Source of the DNA: Mogibacterium diversum
GTDB taxonomy: Bacteria; Bacillota; Clostridia; Peptostreptococcales; Anaerovoracaceae
Assembly (NCBI RefSeq): GCF_002998925.1
Contig: NZ_CP027228.1
Coordinates: 1,178,001 to 1,242,000 of the forward strand
Direction of reading: 5' to 3'
DNA: 64,000 bases
The translations under genes and the position numbers were made by a program. Below the pieces are notes generated by a model. The model ran no database searches. It saw nothing but the letters and a program-made list of their open reading frames with translations, and had not been told where the DNA came from. Below, in pieces: positions 44,033-52,549 of the stretch (position 1 is the stretch's first letter; each line of letters begins with the position of its first letter).

Positions 44033-45376
44033 CTAACCCATTAGTCCTCTAAAAAGTTTATTCTTCTTAAGTGCCGCCGGATTATTAAACTTCTTCATCA
44101 TCGACTTCATCTCATCAAACTGCTTGATAAGTTGGTTGATGCTTTGCACCGTCTGGCCGCTTCCAGCCGCGATACGTTTTCTCCTACTTGCGTTTAAAAT
44201 ATTTGGATTCTCACGCTCTGCATTGGTCATCGATTGGATAATCGCCTTCATTCTATCGAGGTCTTTCTTACCCTTCTCGAAATCAATCTGTTTCTTATCA
44301 GCTGCTGAGATTCCTGGAATCATATCAATAAGCTTCGCAATTCCGCCCATCTTGCTGATCTGTCCCATCTGCTCCAGGAAATCATTGAGGTCGAATTGAT
44401 TCTTCCTAAACTTCGCTTCCATTCTTGCAGCTTCTTCTTCGGTATAAGCATTTTCAGCCTGTTCGATGAGGCTCATGACATCGCCCATTCCGAGAATTCT
44501 CGAAGCTATCCTGTCTGGGTGGAATGGTTCGAGAGCATTATACTTCTCACCAGTACCCATGAACTTAATTGGCTTGCCGGTCACCATCTTTGTTGATAGT
44601 GCCGCACCTCCGCGAGAATCTCCATCCATCTTGGTCATGATTATTCCATCTATGCCGAGCTTCTCGTTGAATCCCTCTGCGATGTTAACCGCATCCTGAC
44701 CTGTGAGTGCGTCAACTGCAAGTAGAATCTCGTGAGGTCTAATGCCCTTCTTCAGCTGAACCAACTCATCCATCAGTGCTTCATCTATCTGCAGACGTCC
44801 TGCTGTATCGACAATCAGAACGTTACAGCCCTTACGCTGAGCTTCTTCTAAAGCAGCCTTAGCGATAACTAGCGGCTCGTTCGACTCCCTCATGGTAAAC
44901 ACTGGAGTATTTACAGCCTTACCAACTACCTCTAGCTGATCTATAGCCGCCGGTCTATACACGTCACATGCACATAGCATCGGCTTCTTGCCATTCTGCT
45001 TTAGCCAAGCAGCCAGCTTTCCGCAGGTTGTTGTCTTACCAGTACCCTGGAGACCAACCATCATATACACAGTAAATCCACTTGGCGAATATGTGAGCTT
45101 GCTGTTCGCTCCACCCATCATGTCCACGAGTTCTTCCTTCACGATCTTGAGCACTTGCTGCCCTGGAGTCAAACTCTTGAGCACATCTGCACCCATCGCC
45201 TTCTCCTTGATAGTAGCAACAAATTGCTTTACGACCTTGAAGTTAACATCGGCCTCGAGCAGAGCCAGCTTGACCTCGCGCATAGCTGCATCGATGTCCT
45301 TCTCGCTTACAACGCCTTTGCCTCGTAGATTTCGAAATGTTTCTTGTAATTTTTCCGATAAACCTTCGAATGCCAT
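44033..45376 (-). CDS. ffh: Signal recognition particle protein Ffh
   Basis: 447 residues. An N domain is followed by the GTPase with GLQGTGKTTTCGKLA near residue 105, DVYRPAAIDQL, VDTAGRLQID, TKMDGDSRGGAALS and a C-terminal methionine-rich M domain (MGQISKMGGIAKLIDMIPGI). It targets membrane proteins to the translocon with 4.5S RNA. It is the second gene after ylxM. Confidence 0.98.
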   Translation of the reverse strand: MAFEGLSEKLQETFRNLRGKGVVSEKDIDAAMREVKLALLEADVNFKVVKQFVATIKEKAMGADVLKSLTPGQQVLKIVKEELVDMMGGANSKLTYSPSGFTVYMMVGLQGTGKTTTCGKLAAWLKQNGKKPMLCACDVYRPAAIDQLEVVGKAVNTPVFTMRESNEPLVIAKAALEEAQRKGCNVLIVDTAGRLQIDEALMDELVQLKKGIRPHEILLAVDALTGQDAVNIAEGFNEKLGIDGIIMTKMDGDSRGGAALSTKMVTGKPIKFMGTGEKYNALEPFHPDRIASRILGMGDVMSLIEQAENAYTEEEAARMEAKFRKNQFDLNDFLEQMGQISKMGGIAKLIDMIPGISAADKKQIDFEKGKKDLDRMKAIIQSMTNAERENPNILNASRRKRIAAGSGQTVQSINQLIKQFDEMKSMMKKFNNPAALKKNKLFRGLMG

Positions 45377-45401
45377 ATCTTATCTTATCTCTCCATATAT
45401 G

Positions 45402-45426
45402 AAGGCTCTTATAGACCAAGAGCCTT
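45402..45426 (-). other. Perfect hairpin across the ylxM stop codon
   Basis: AAGGCTCTT (45402-45410) and AAGAGCCTT (45418-45426) pair over 9 bp around the ylxM TAA. There is no T run, so an mRNA processing or stability element inside the ylxM-ffh transcript is more likely than a terminator. Confidence 0.5.
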
Positions 45427-45774
45427 GTGCATAAATTCATTCATCTTTGAAAGTGCTCCGCGAAGCTCCTCTGCATCATCCACCGAACTCATGCTTTCCA
45501 GCAGGTTATCAGCTTCAAAGATCAGAGCATTATTAGCCTTCCACTCCGCAACGAGCCCTAGCGCAGCTTCGTACTTCTCAAGGCTACTCTCTGCTTTCTT
45601 GAGCGCGTAGTGAACTCCTTGCCTACTGAGCCCGAGTTCTTCTGCGATCTCTGTCAGCGACAGATTATCCTCATGATAGAGATCCATAATCTCACGCTTG
45701 TTCTCATCTAGAAGATTGCCATAAAAGTCGTACATCAAGCTCGCATATTCAACATTGCTTATATTTTCTTTCAT
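45409..45774 (-). CDS. ylxM: YlxM-family SRP-associated helix-turn-helix protein
   Basis: 121 residues. The helix-turn-helix part YASLMYDFYGNLLDENKREIMDLYHEDNLSLTEIAEELGLSRQGVHYALKKAE is the YlxM/p13 signature. YlxM is found before ffh and stimulates SRP GTPase function in streptococci. I choose the ATG at 45774: no ribosome site is visible for it or for the in-frame GTG at 45792, but a very good promoter places transcription start about 2 bases before this ATG. Confidence 0.92.
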   Translation of the reverse strand: MKENISNVEYASLMYDFYGNLLDENKREIMDLYHEDNLSLTEIAEELGLSRQGVHYALKKAESSLEKYEAALGLVAEWKANNALIFEADNLLESMSSVDDAEELRGALSKMNEFMHKALGL

Positions 45775-45782
45775 ACTGTATG

Positions 45783-45811
45783 AATATAACACAAGCGAAA
45801 AGCGCTGTCAA
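45783..45811 (-). promoter_or_regulatory. Strong promoter of the ylxM-ffh unit with start point at the ATG
   Basis: Leftward -35 TTGACA (45806-45811, perfect), 17-base spacer, -10 TATATT (45783-45788, five of six). The usual 6-7 base distance puts the start at about 45776-45777, two to three bases before the ATG at 45774. Confidence 0.75.
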
Positions 45812-45828
45812 GCATTTCTCTTGACAGC
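45804..45828 (-). terminator. Hairpin between the permease gene and ylxM, overlapping the ylxM -35 box
   Basis: GCTGTCAAG (45804-45812) and CTTGACAGC (45820-45828) form a perfect 9-bp stem with a 7-base loop, followed leftward by GCTTTT. It may end the permease transcript; its second arm contains the TTGACA of the ylxM promoter. Confidence 0.5.
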
Positions 45829-45869
45829 AACCTATCTCTTTTTATCTATCTACTTTCTTCTGTTCCTAT

Positions 45870-47366
45870 TTACGAAACTCTCACATCATATGCCGAGCGC
45901 ACTTCTCTATGAGCTCTCAGCGCTTCGAGATCTTCTGCAGAATACTCTACCGCAACATCTAGATGTTTACCAAACTGCTCTCCGTACTTTCTCTTGTTTA
46001 GTGCAAAGAATATTGCTCCCATCAGGGCCCATCCGCCGGCCATCAGCCACTCCTGTACCTTAAGCGTACTTCCCGATCCTGGAATCAGGTACATCGAGAC
46101 CATTCCTCCAGATAGGATAGTCGCCATAATACCTACAAACTTATAGTGCTTTACTCGGTAAGGTCTTGGCATATCTGGCGCTTTCCGTCTTAGTATTAGG
46201 AAAGAAATTGACACCATGCAGTAAGCTAGACAGCATCCGAGATTGCCTGCATCACATATCCACACGAGCATCTGTCTACCCGCAAGAGGAGCGAGCATCG
46301 ATATAACTCCGATTAATAGCAGTGCATTTACAGGTGTCTTATACTTATGATGCAGCTTTGCGAACAACTTTGGTATCATGTTCGAATCAGCCATCGAGTA
46401 CATCGCACGGCTTCCACCGATCATAAACGAGTTCCAGCTAGTTACGATTCCGCACAGACCACCGATGATAACTACATCCGCCATCTTCTTCGTTCCATAA
46501 GCTTTTGCCATGGCATCAGCCGTTACCAGCCCTGCTCCACTCATCGATACATTAATCTCCGAAGAACTCATCAGATATCCAACTGCAAGTATTACGAGCG
46601 AGTAAAATGCAACCGCCATAACAATTGACATGATTAGAATTTTTCCAATCTTCTTGAGCGAGCCTTGAATCTCCTCAGCAGCCTGTGGTATTACATCAAA
46701 ACCTATGAAGAAGAAAGGTGTCATTACCGCTACATGCATCACATGACTTAGAGTCGACTGGTTTCCCTTTCCTGCAAAAAGTTGTGGCATAAGGTTACCC
46801 ATATCGCCCCTAACCGTTGATGTTCCGATGAGAAGCACGCCTACGCCAAAGATTATAGCCGTAAGTATTGTCTGAAATATCGCCGCAGTCTTAGCTCCCA
46901 TGATATTGACAAAAGTCATCAAGGCAGCTGTGACAGAAGCCAGAGCAAGCCACGATGCGTAGATATCGAAGCCTGCAACAGTATATAGGTACCCCTTCAA
47001 GAATCCAGGAAAGATGTACGAGATAATCGTTGGAAATGCACATGCCTCAAAGCAAACAACCCCGACGTACCCAAGTATAATTCCCCATGTGCAGACAAAT
47101 GACCCAGTTGCTCCCATCGCCTTATAACTGAACACATGCTCTCCGCCACACTGTGGCATCGCAGCAGTAAGCTCTGCATAAGTTAGTCCAACAAAGAAAA
47201 TCATTATGCCACCAAGTGCGAATCCAATTGCTGCTCCTAGAGCACCGCCTCTATTTATCCAATCACCAGTTGAGATTACCCATCCCCAACCAATCATCGC
47301 GCCAAAAGCTATCACTAATATATCTTTCGATGATAATACCTTGTCGAATTCGGATTTTTTCGTCAT
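45870..47366 (-). CDS. APC-family amino acid permease
   Basis: A 498-residue membrane protein with about twelve segments. The first helix region VIAFGAMIGWGWVISTGDWINRGG matches the GAxIGxG-type substrate loop of the amino acid-polyamine-organocation family. Later segments include PFFFIGFDVIPQAAEEIQGSLKKIGKI near residue 220. The substrate is not deducible. The ATG lies after an AAAGGG site; a candidate promoter is at 47486-47513. Confidence 0.88.
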   Translation of the reverse strand: MTKKSEFDKVLSSKDILVIAFGAMIGWGWVISTGDWINRGGALGAAIGFALGGIMIFFVGLTYAELTAAMPQCGGEHVFSYKAMGATGSFVCTWGIILGYVGVVCFEACAFPTIISYIFPGFLKGYLYTVAGFDIYASWLALASVTAALMTFVNIMGAKTAAIFQTILTAIIFGVGVLLIGTSTVRGDMGNLMPQLFAGKGNQSTLSHVMHVAVMTPFFFIGFDVIPQAAEEIQGSLKKIGKILIMSIVMAVAFYSLVILAVGYLMSSSEINVSMSGAGLVTADAMAKAYGTKKMADVVIIGGLCGIVTSWNSFMIGGSRAMYSMADSNMIPKLFAKLHHKYKTPVNALLLIGVISMLAPLAGRQMLVWICDAGNLGCCLAYCMVSISFLILRRKAPDMPRPYRVKHYKFVGIMATILSGGMVSMYLIPGSGSTLKVQEWLMAGGWALMGAIFFALNKRKYGEQFGKHLDVAVEYSAEDLEALRAHREVRSAYDVRVS

Positions 47367-47757
47367 TTAAGACACACCCTTTCAAATGTTTATAATCGAT
47401 GTTATGTTTCTTTCGTATACTTTGATATATAACTAAATCTGTAAACCCATTAATTGATAGACGTATTATATTGATGAAATAGCTAGTTATAATGCAAGAT
47501 TTTCAAGTGACAATATCTACTGACAACATTATTGTATCTTGATGTGTTCACTTTGTCAAAAGTTTATTGTGTGAAGATTTTTTGTATCTGTTACTATCTA
47601 TACTCTTTTTATTATTACAATCTAAATAATTGATTAAATTCGCTTCTGTATCACCTTGACAATTCGCTTAAAACTAATAAAATTGTTTCAATATACTTTA
47701 TTAAATTAATAAAGTATGATGTTCTATTGCGGATTAAATTTATTTTTTGGAGGAAAC
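47367..47757. other. Divergent AT-rich intergenic region
   Basis: It holds the permease promoter at 47486-47513 and the ribosome site of the rightward lipoprotein gene. A TTGACA at about 47657 has no convincing -10. I see no gene. Confidence 0.6.
47486..47513 (-). promoter_or_regulatory. Candidate promoter of the APC permease
   Basis: Leftward -35 TTGTCA (47508-47513) and -10 TATAAC (47486-47491), 16-base spacer, each one mismatch from consensus. Confidence 0.5.
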
Positions 47758-48576
47758 ATGAAAAGAAAACTTATTGCATTTTTAATAGTCTGCACAATTA
47801 TGTTGACAGGCTGTGGCAGTGGCGGGGGATCTAGTTCAGATTCAAAGAAGCTTGACAACAACTCGAAAGTTACTAAGAGTAATTTCAAAAAGTTCCCTAC
47901 TACGGATAGTAAGCTTTTCGAATACACACTTGCCGATGATGGAGATGTTAATCACATTAAAATTACAGGCATAAAATCACCCGATGACGATAAACTTAAG
48001 GTTGTTGTAGTTCCCAAGACTATAACTGTTAAGACAGTTGATGGGAACGTTAAGAAAACTGTTGTTGCAGTATCAGGTCTTTCCAATTTGGATAAGGCTG
48101 AGGCAATTGTCCTTCCTAATACTGTGAAGGAAATCGGTGATAGTGCTTTTGTTAATAATGACAAGCTCAGATTTGTTCACCTAGGAGATTCTGTGGAAAA
48201 AGCTGGCGGAAAATTATTTATAAACTCTCCTATCGAGTTCCTAGATATTCCAGATAGCATGCAGCATATTGGTAACACGCTGAACGATTATACTTTGCTT
48301 AACGATCAGATTGCACAGTCAATCGGTAGTGATCGTCCTCTTAAGTACATAAGAATTCCTGGTACACTTACAGATTTCAGCAATCTTTACCTACCTGCAC
48401 CTGATACCAAAGGCCCAATAATCAAGACTCCTAAGGGTAGTGAAGGTGAAAAATGGGCTAAGTACTGGGGCTTCAAAGTTGAGTACATAAAAGGCAAAGT
48501 TGTCACTCCTGAAAGATCTCTTTGGGGGGAACAGCTTGAGAAACAGCAAGCTGAAAAGAACAAAGATTCAGAATAA
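47758..48576 (+). CDS. Surface lipoprotein with BspA-like leucine-rich repeat region
   Basis: 272 residues. Signal peptide with lipobox LTGC (Cys near residue 19), then a Gly/Ser-rich linker. Residues 100-210 contain BspA-type (LRR_5) repeats, for example VLPNTVKEIGDSAFVNNDKLRFVHLGDSVEKAGGKLF and FLDIPDSMQHIGNTL. Such proteins are surface-exposed and often bind host or bacterial surfaces in oral and gut anaerobes. The ATG at 47758 is 4-5 nt after GGAGG; the in-frame ATG at 47716 lacks a ribosome site. A terminator follows. Confidence 0.82.
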   Translation: MKRKLIAFLIVCTIMLTGCGSGGGSSSDSKKLDNNSKVTKSNFKKFPTTDSKLFEYTLADDGDVNHIKITGIKSPDDDKLKVVVVPKTITVKTVDGNVKKTVVAVSGLSNLDKAEAIVLPNTVKEIGDSAFVNNDKLRFVHLGDSVEKAGGKLFINSPIEFLDIPDSMQHIGNTLNDYTLLNDQIAQSIGSDRPLKYIRIPGTLTDFSNLYLPAPDTKGPIIKTPKGSEGEKWAKYWGFKVEYIKGKVVTPERSLWGEQLEKQQAEKNKDSE

Positions 48577-48630
48577 TTTATTCTACGAACTACAGCATTT
48601 GTTTTTCAATTATTTGACTAAGAATGTTAT

Positions 48631-48671
48631 AAACAATCCCTTTTATCGCTTTAAGGGATTGTTTTCTTTTA
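48631..48671 (+). terminator. Rho-independent terminator after the BspA-like lipoprotein gene
   Basis: AAACAATCCCTT (48631-48642) and AAGGGATTGTTT (48653-48664) form a 12-bp stem followed by TTTTCTTTT. Confidence 0.85.
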
Positions 48672-48752
48672 AAAAGAAACCTCAATTATATTAGGTCTAT
48701 CACTATTATGATATAATCAATAATATAGTTTGTGTTTACAGGAGGTCACCCT

Positions 48753-49415
48753 ATGTCACCAATCGAAGATACAAGAGTTTACGAATCAAGGTACCAGCAA
48801 ATTGCCGTTGAAATGGCTGAGAAAATCGCCGAAGGTTGGTATGAAGTAGGTGACCGAATCACCTCACGTTCAACTATAGCCACAACATTTCATGTATCAC
48901 CAGAGACTGCTAGAAAAGCTATGCAAGTCCTCGTTGATATGGGAATAGTTACAGTAAAGCACGGAAGTGGTACCTACGTTGCTTCTCGCGAGAAAGCCCA
49001 GCTTTATTTTGAGAAATTCCACGATGCTGTATCAATAGCGCAGACTAGAGAACAGATTGTTGATGCCATAGCTACTCAGCGCCGTGACCTTGAACATCTC
49101 GCTAAGCTCCTTGACGAGCTGGTAGCTCGAAACACGAGGGATCACAACACGTCATACCTTATCCCACATGACATGAAGATTGATGAAAACTGCAATTTCA
49201 TTGGAAAATCAATTGGGGAACTCGATATATGGCAGCAGACCGGAGCCACAATCGTAGCGGTAAAGCGCGGTGATGAAACTAACATATCACCCGGACCTTA
49301 CGAGAGAGTGCAGGTAGGTGATGTAATCCTATTTGTCGGAAATGACTTATCTAGGCAGAAGATGCTAAACCTCTTCAACTCACCGACGCCAGACCCAGCA
49401 TCACTCACAGACTAA
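48753..49415 (+). CDS. GntR-type winged-helix regulator with RCK_C (TrkA-C) domain, BusR-like
   Basis: 220 residues. Residues 10-80 form a GntR-like winged helix (YQQIAVEMAEKIAEGWYEVGDRITSRSTIATTFHVSPETARKAMQVL with the wing HGSGTYV), residues 85-130 a coiled coil, and residues 140-215 an RCK_C domain (GKSIGELDIWQQTGATIVAVKRGDE, then VQVGDVILFVG). This order is that of BusR, the c-di-AMP-binding repressor of osmolyte uptake in lactococci and streptococci. No busAB-like gene is adjacent, so the target is unknown. The ATG is 7 nt after AGGAGG; the earlier ATG at 48732 is upstream of that site. Confidence 0.83.
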   Translation: MSPIEDTRVYESRYQQIAVEMAEKIAEGWYEVGDRITSRSTIATTFHVSPETARKAMQVLVDMGIVTVKHGSGTYVASREKAQLYFEKFHDAVSIAQTREQIVDAIATQRRDLEHLAKLLDELVARNTRDHNTSYLIPHDMKIDENCNFIGKSIGELDIWQQTGATIVAVKRGDETNISPGPYERVQVGDVILFVGNDLSRQKMLNLFNSPTPDPASLTD

Positions 49416-49455
49416 TCTACATATAAAGATTTTTCAGAATCATATACTAACAAGC

Positions 49456-49487
49456 AAAAGGAGAACCCGCTGGTTCTCCTTTCATTA
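49456..49487 (+). terminator. Rho-independent terminator after the BusR-like gene
   Basis: AAAGGAGAACC (49457-49467) and GGTTCTCCTTT (49472-49482) form a perfect 11-bp stem with a 4-base loop; the T run is short. Confidence 0.75.
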
Positions 49488-49608
49488 TTTTGTGTATCCC
49501 TTTTTACGAATTTCGTTATACCAGCCACTTCTGCCAGTATTAACACCCCTTTTAGTTCAATCTATATGTCCAATAACCTTATTTTACGCATCTTTTATGC
49601 AAGACAAA

Positions 49609-50301
49609 TTATCTTCTTATCCGCTTATCTTCATTTATTGCCAGCCTCGTTCCAACAGTCTGGAATATCTGCACTAGCACAATGAGTAAGAATACAGCGA
49701 TGAACATTACAAGCTTCTCTGAACGGTAGTAACCGTAGTTAATCGCAATTTTACCGAGACCACCGCCGCCGATAATTCCCGACATAGCAGAGTAGCTAAG
49801 TACTGTTGTAAGTGCAATTGTTATATTCGATATCAGCGATGGAACGCTCTCAGGAATCAAAACCCTGAAGATAATCTGAAAAGGGCTTGCCCCCATGCTC
49901 ACTGCGGTTTCTATGATATTGCCATCCACTTCTCTGAGGCTGCTCTCAACAAGTCTGGCTACGAATGGGAATGCTGCAAATACAAGTGGTACTATAGTCG
50001 GTACTGTCCCGACAACTGTATGTGCGAAAAACCTCGTAACTGGAAAAACCATAATCATCAGAATTAGAAACGGAATGGACCTAAGCAAGTTAATAACCGC
50101 ATTAAGTACCGATAGTATAGACTTTGGTAATGGCAGTATTCCGTCCTTTTCTCCGACTACGAGCAATACACCTAACGGAAGACCTACAACAAGTGCGAGG
50201 AAGGTAGAGATTATCGTTACATATACAGTCTCCCATATGGCAAACGGAATTTCATTTTGCAATATATCAAGCGCAAGTTTTGTAGATTCGGGACTAAACA
50301 T
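49609..50301 (-). CDS. metI: Methionine ABC transporter permease MetI
   Basis: 230 residues, about five to six membrane segments. Motifs: WETVYVTIISTFLALVVGLPLGVLL near residue 20 and the ATPase-docking loop ETAVSMGASPFQIIFRVLIPES near residue 140. The family imports D/L-methionine with MetN and MetQ. The ATG at 50301 overlaps the metN stop (ATGTTTAG) and is 8 nt after AGGAGG; GTG and ATG codons just upstream are on the ribosome site. Confidence 0.93.
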   Translation of the reverse strand: MFSPESTKLALDILQNEIPFAIWETVYVTIISTFLALVVGLPLGVLLVVGEKDGILPLPKSILSVLNAVINLLRSIPFLILMIMVFPVTRFFAHTVVGTVPTIVPLVFAAFPFVARLVESSLREVDGNIIETAVSMGASPFQIIFRVLIPESVPSLISNITIALTTVLSYSAMSGIIGGGGLGKIAINYGYYRSEKLVMFIAVFLLIVLVQIFQTVGTRLAINEDKRIRR

Positions 50302-51355
50302 TCGCATCACCTCCTATATCATTGTTTTCTATGGGTTTTTTATCGTCTCTATATTTTGAGCTACCAACAGTAACTGTTACACCATGAGCTGCACTGAGAT
50401 ATTTAACAGCATCATCAACAATCTTTGGATCATTCGGGACCTCTAGCACAATCCTTCCAAAAGCCTTTCCTTCAACAGACTTTGTGGACGCATAGATAAT
50501 ACTCGCACATATCCCTTTATCTTGCGCTAGAGAAGTAATCAGTGGAGCGTGTGTAGTCTCAGATTCATTAAATAAAACTTCTATTGTCTCCGAGCTTTCT
50601 GAAGCCACAATAGCTTCCTGTCTCTCGGGAAATACTAATCTCTTCGCTGCTTCAGATTTTGGATTTGCGAAAATTTCAGAAACCTTACCGCGTTCAACAA
50701 TCTCTCCATGGTCGATTATAGCAACCTTATCGCAAATGCTCTGTACAACCGACATCTGATGCGTAATTATAACCACTGTAATCCCAAGTTTTTTATTGAT
50801 ATCACGAATGAGCTCTAGTATCTGGCCTGTAGTCTTTGGATCGAGTGCACTTGTCGCCTCATCACAGAGCAGAACCTTAGGATTAGTTGCTAGCGCTCTT
50901 GCAATCGCAACTCTCTGCCTCTGTCCACCAGATAACTGTGCTGGATATGCAGACGCCTTATCTCCTAGGCCTACTAGCTCCAAAAGTTCATTGACAGTTT
51001 TTCTCGACTTCTTTTTATTAACGCCTGCAAACTTTAATGGCAGTTCAATATTATCTCTAACGTTTTTCTGCATAAGTAGATTGAAGCTTTGAAAAATCAT
51101 CGTAACATCACGGCGAATATTCCTAAGCTGCCAGTCTTGAAGTTTGGTTAAATCGACATCATCGATTCGAACCTCTCCTGACGTTGGTTTTTCAATCATA
51201 TTTATACAGCGTACGAGCGTACTCTTCCCCGCACCACTCATTCCGATAATTCCGTAGATTTCACCGTCTTCTACTGTAAAATTAATATTTTTTAATGCCT
51301 CGACAGTACCAACCTCTGTCTTGAACGTCTTGTTTAAATTCTTTATCTCTATCAT
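50294..51355 (-). CDS. metN: Methionine ABC transporter ATPase MetN
   Basis: 353 residues. ABC ATPase with Walker A GMSGAGKST near residue 38, signature LSGGQRQR, Walker B VLLCDEATSALD and the Q-loop FQSFNLL. Residues about 265-340 form the NIL domain, which binds methionine and shuts the transporter when the amino acid is plentiful inside. Middle gene of metQ-metN-metI. Confidence 0.96.
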   Translation of the reverse strand: MIEIKNLNKTFKTEVGTVEALKNINFTVEDGEIYGIIGMSGAGKSTLVRCINMIEKPTSGEVRIDDVDLTKLQDWQLRNIRRDVTMIFQSFNLLMQKNVRDNIELPLKFAGVNKKKSRKTVNELLELVGLGDKASAYPAQLSGGQRQRVAIARALATNPKVLLCDEATSALDPKTTGQILELIRDINKKLGITVVIITHQMSVVQSICDKVAIIDHGEIVERGKVSEIFANPKSEAAKRLVFPERQEAIVASESSETIEVLFNESETTHAPLITSLAQDKGICASIIYASTKSVEGKAFGRIVLEVPNDPKIVDDAVKYLSAAHGVTVTVGSSKYRDDKKPIENNDIGGDANV

Positions 51356-51381
51356 GCTCTATCATCCTCCCTAAACTCAAC

Positions 51382-51459
51382 AATCCGGCGCCATATCGCA
51401 TATTGTACGCGCTAGTTGCTAGAAGCAGCTTGCTCATCGCATGCGTTGGCCGCCGGATT
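51382..51459 (-). other. 78-base imperfect hairpin between metQ and metN
   Basis: The outer arms AATCCGGCG (51382-51390) and CGCCGGATT (51451-51459) pair perfectly; inside, CCA and CGCAT (51391-51401) pair with ATGCG and TGG (51441-51449). The remaining middle can fold further. There is no T run. Probably an mRNA stabiliser or processing element that raises metQ over metNI. Confidence 0.6.
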
Positions 51460-51476
51460 ATAAGTTTAATTTTGAT

Positions 51477-52355
51477 TTACTTGAGTTTCTTCAGCTTATC
51501 TAGAGAATCTGACTTTCCAGCATATAGACCCATTGGCTCATTGTGGATTGCAGCTACAGATACTACCTTTGTACCCTGCTTCTTGTTAAAGTCATCTAGA
51601 TATGGTACGTGCTGGAAGTAGTTAGCATCAATCTCTCCACTATCAACTACCTTGTTAGGCTGTACGTAATCTGTGAACTCCTTAATCTCAAGGTTAATTC
51701 CCTTCTTAGCAAGAATTTTCTTAGCTTCCTGTAGAATCTCAGCATGTGGTGTTGGAGATGCAGCAACTGTAATAGTTGTACCCTTTAGTGCAGCATAGTT
51801 AACGCTTGAATCGTAACCATCAGTAGGGTTCTTGACAACACTTACTATGGAGCCATCATATTTCTTCTTAATGAAGTTAGCAACTTCTTTGCTCTCTAAA
51901 GCAGCCTTAAGCGCTTTAATCTTATCGCTATTCTGATTTCCTTCCTTAACTGCAAGGATATTCGCGTAATCAGCAGCACTATCTTCCTTTATGAGCGAGT
52001 CCTTAACTGGGTTAAGCTTAGCTTCGATTGCGTAGTTTGAGTTGATAATACCGAAGTCTACATCCTTTAGAGTATTTGCAACCTGAGCTGCTTCCACTTC
52101 CTTGAACTCAATTCCATTAGCATCTTCAACATCCTTAATAGTAGCAGTTATGCCAGCACCCTTCTTTAGCTTGATGTATCCATTCTTCTCAAGTAGAAGA
52201 AGTGCTCTTGCTTCGTTTGTTGCATCGTTTGGTATAGCGATTGTTACCTTTTCGGATTTCTTTCCACATCCAGATAGGACTCCTACAGATGCGAGTATTA
52301 CCACTAGCAGTGCGACTGCTGTAATTCTAATCTTTGATTTTCCCTTAATGTTCAT
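51477..52355 (-). CDS. metQ: Methionine-binding lipoprotein MetQ (NlpA family)
   Basis: 292 residues. Signal peptide with lipobox VLSGC (Cys near residue 30). The mature part has the NlpA features: VTIAIPNDATNEARALLLLEKNGYIKLK, ALKGTTITVAASPTPHAEIL and YVQPNKVVDSGEIDANYFQHVPYLDDF. It binds methionine outside the membrane for MetNI. The ATG is 10 nt after AAAGGA. It is preceded by a 330-base leader with a small ORF and a terminator. Confidence 0.95.
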   Translation of the reverse strand: MNIKGKSKIRITAVALLVVILASVGVLSGCGKKSEKVTIAIPNDATNEARALLLLEKNGYIKLKKGAGITATIKDVEDANGIEFKEVEAAQVANTLKDVDFGIINSNYAIEAKLNPVKDSLIKEDSAADYANILAVKEGNQNSDKIKALKAALESKEVANFIKKKYDGSIVSVVKNPTDGYDSSVNYAALKGTTITVAASPTPHAEILQEAKKILAKKGINLEIKEFTDYVQPNKVVDSGEIDANYFQHVPYLDDFNKKQGTKVVSVAAIHNEPMGLYAGKSDSLDKLKKLK

Positions 52356-52434
52356 GTTAGTTTGTTCCTTTCTTATTTGCTTACTTGCTATTCTTTTTCA
52401 TTTAGCGTTAACGTGCTTATTATACTTTTAGGCA

Positions 52435-52468
52435 ATAAAAAACTGCCCACAATCTCATGCAGACAGCT
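52435..52468 (-). terminator. Terminator in the metQNI leader (likely attenuator)
   Basis: AGCTGTCTGCA (plus-strand 52458-52468) pairs over 11 bp, with several G-U pairs, with TGTGGGCAGTT (52441-52451); the loop is 6 bases and a TTTTTT run follows. It lies downstream of the leader ORF and about 80 bases before metQ, so transcription of metQNI must pass it. Confidence 0.7.
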
Positions 52469-52549
52469 CATTCGATTACAGTCTTGATGATTGTCTTCGC
52501 TAAGAGTCGATCTCCATTATTCAGCTCTTATTATAACTAGCTGACTTGA

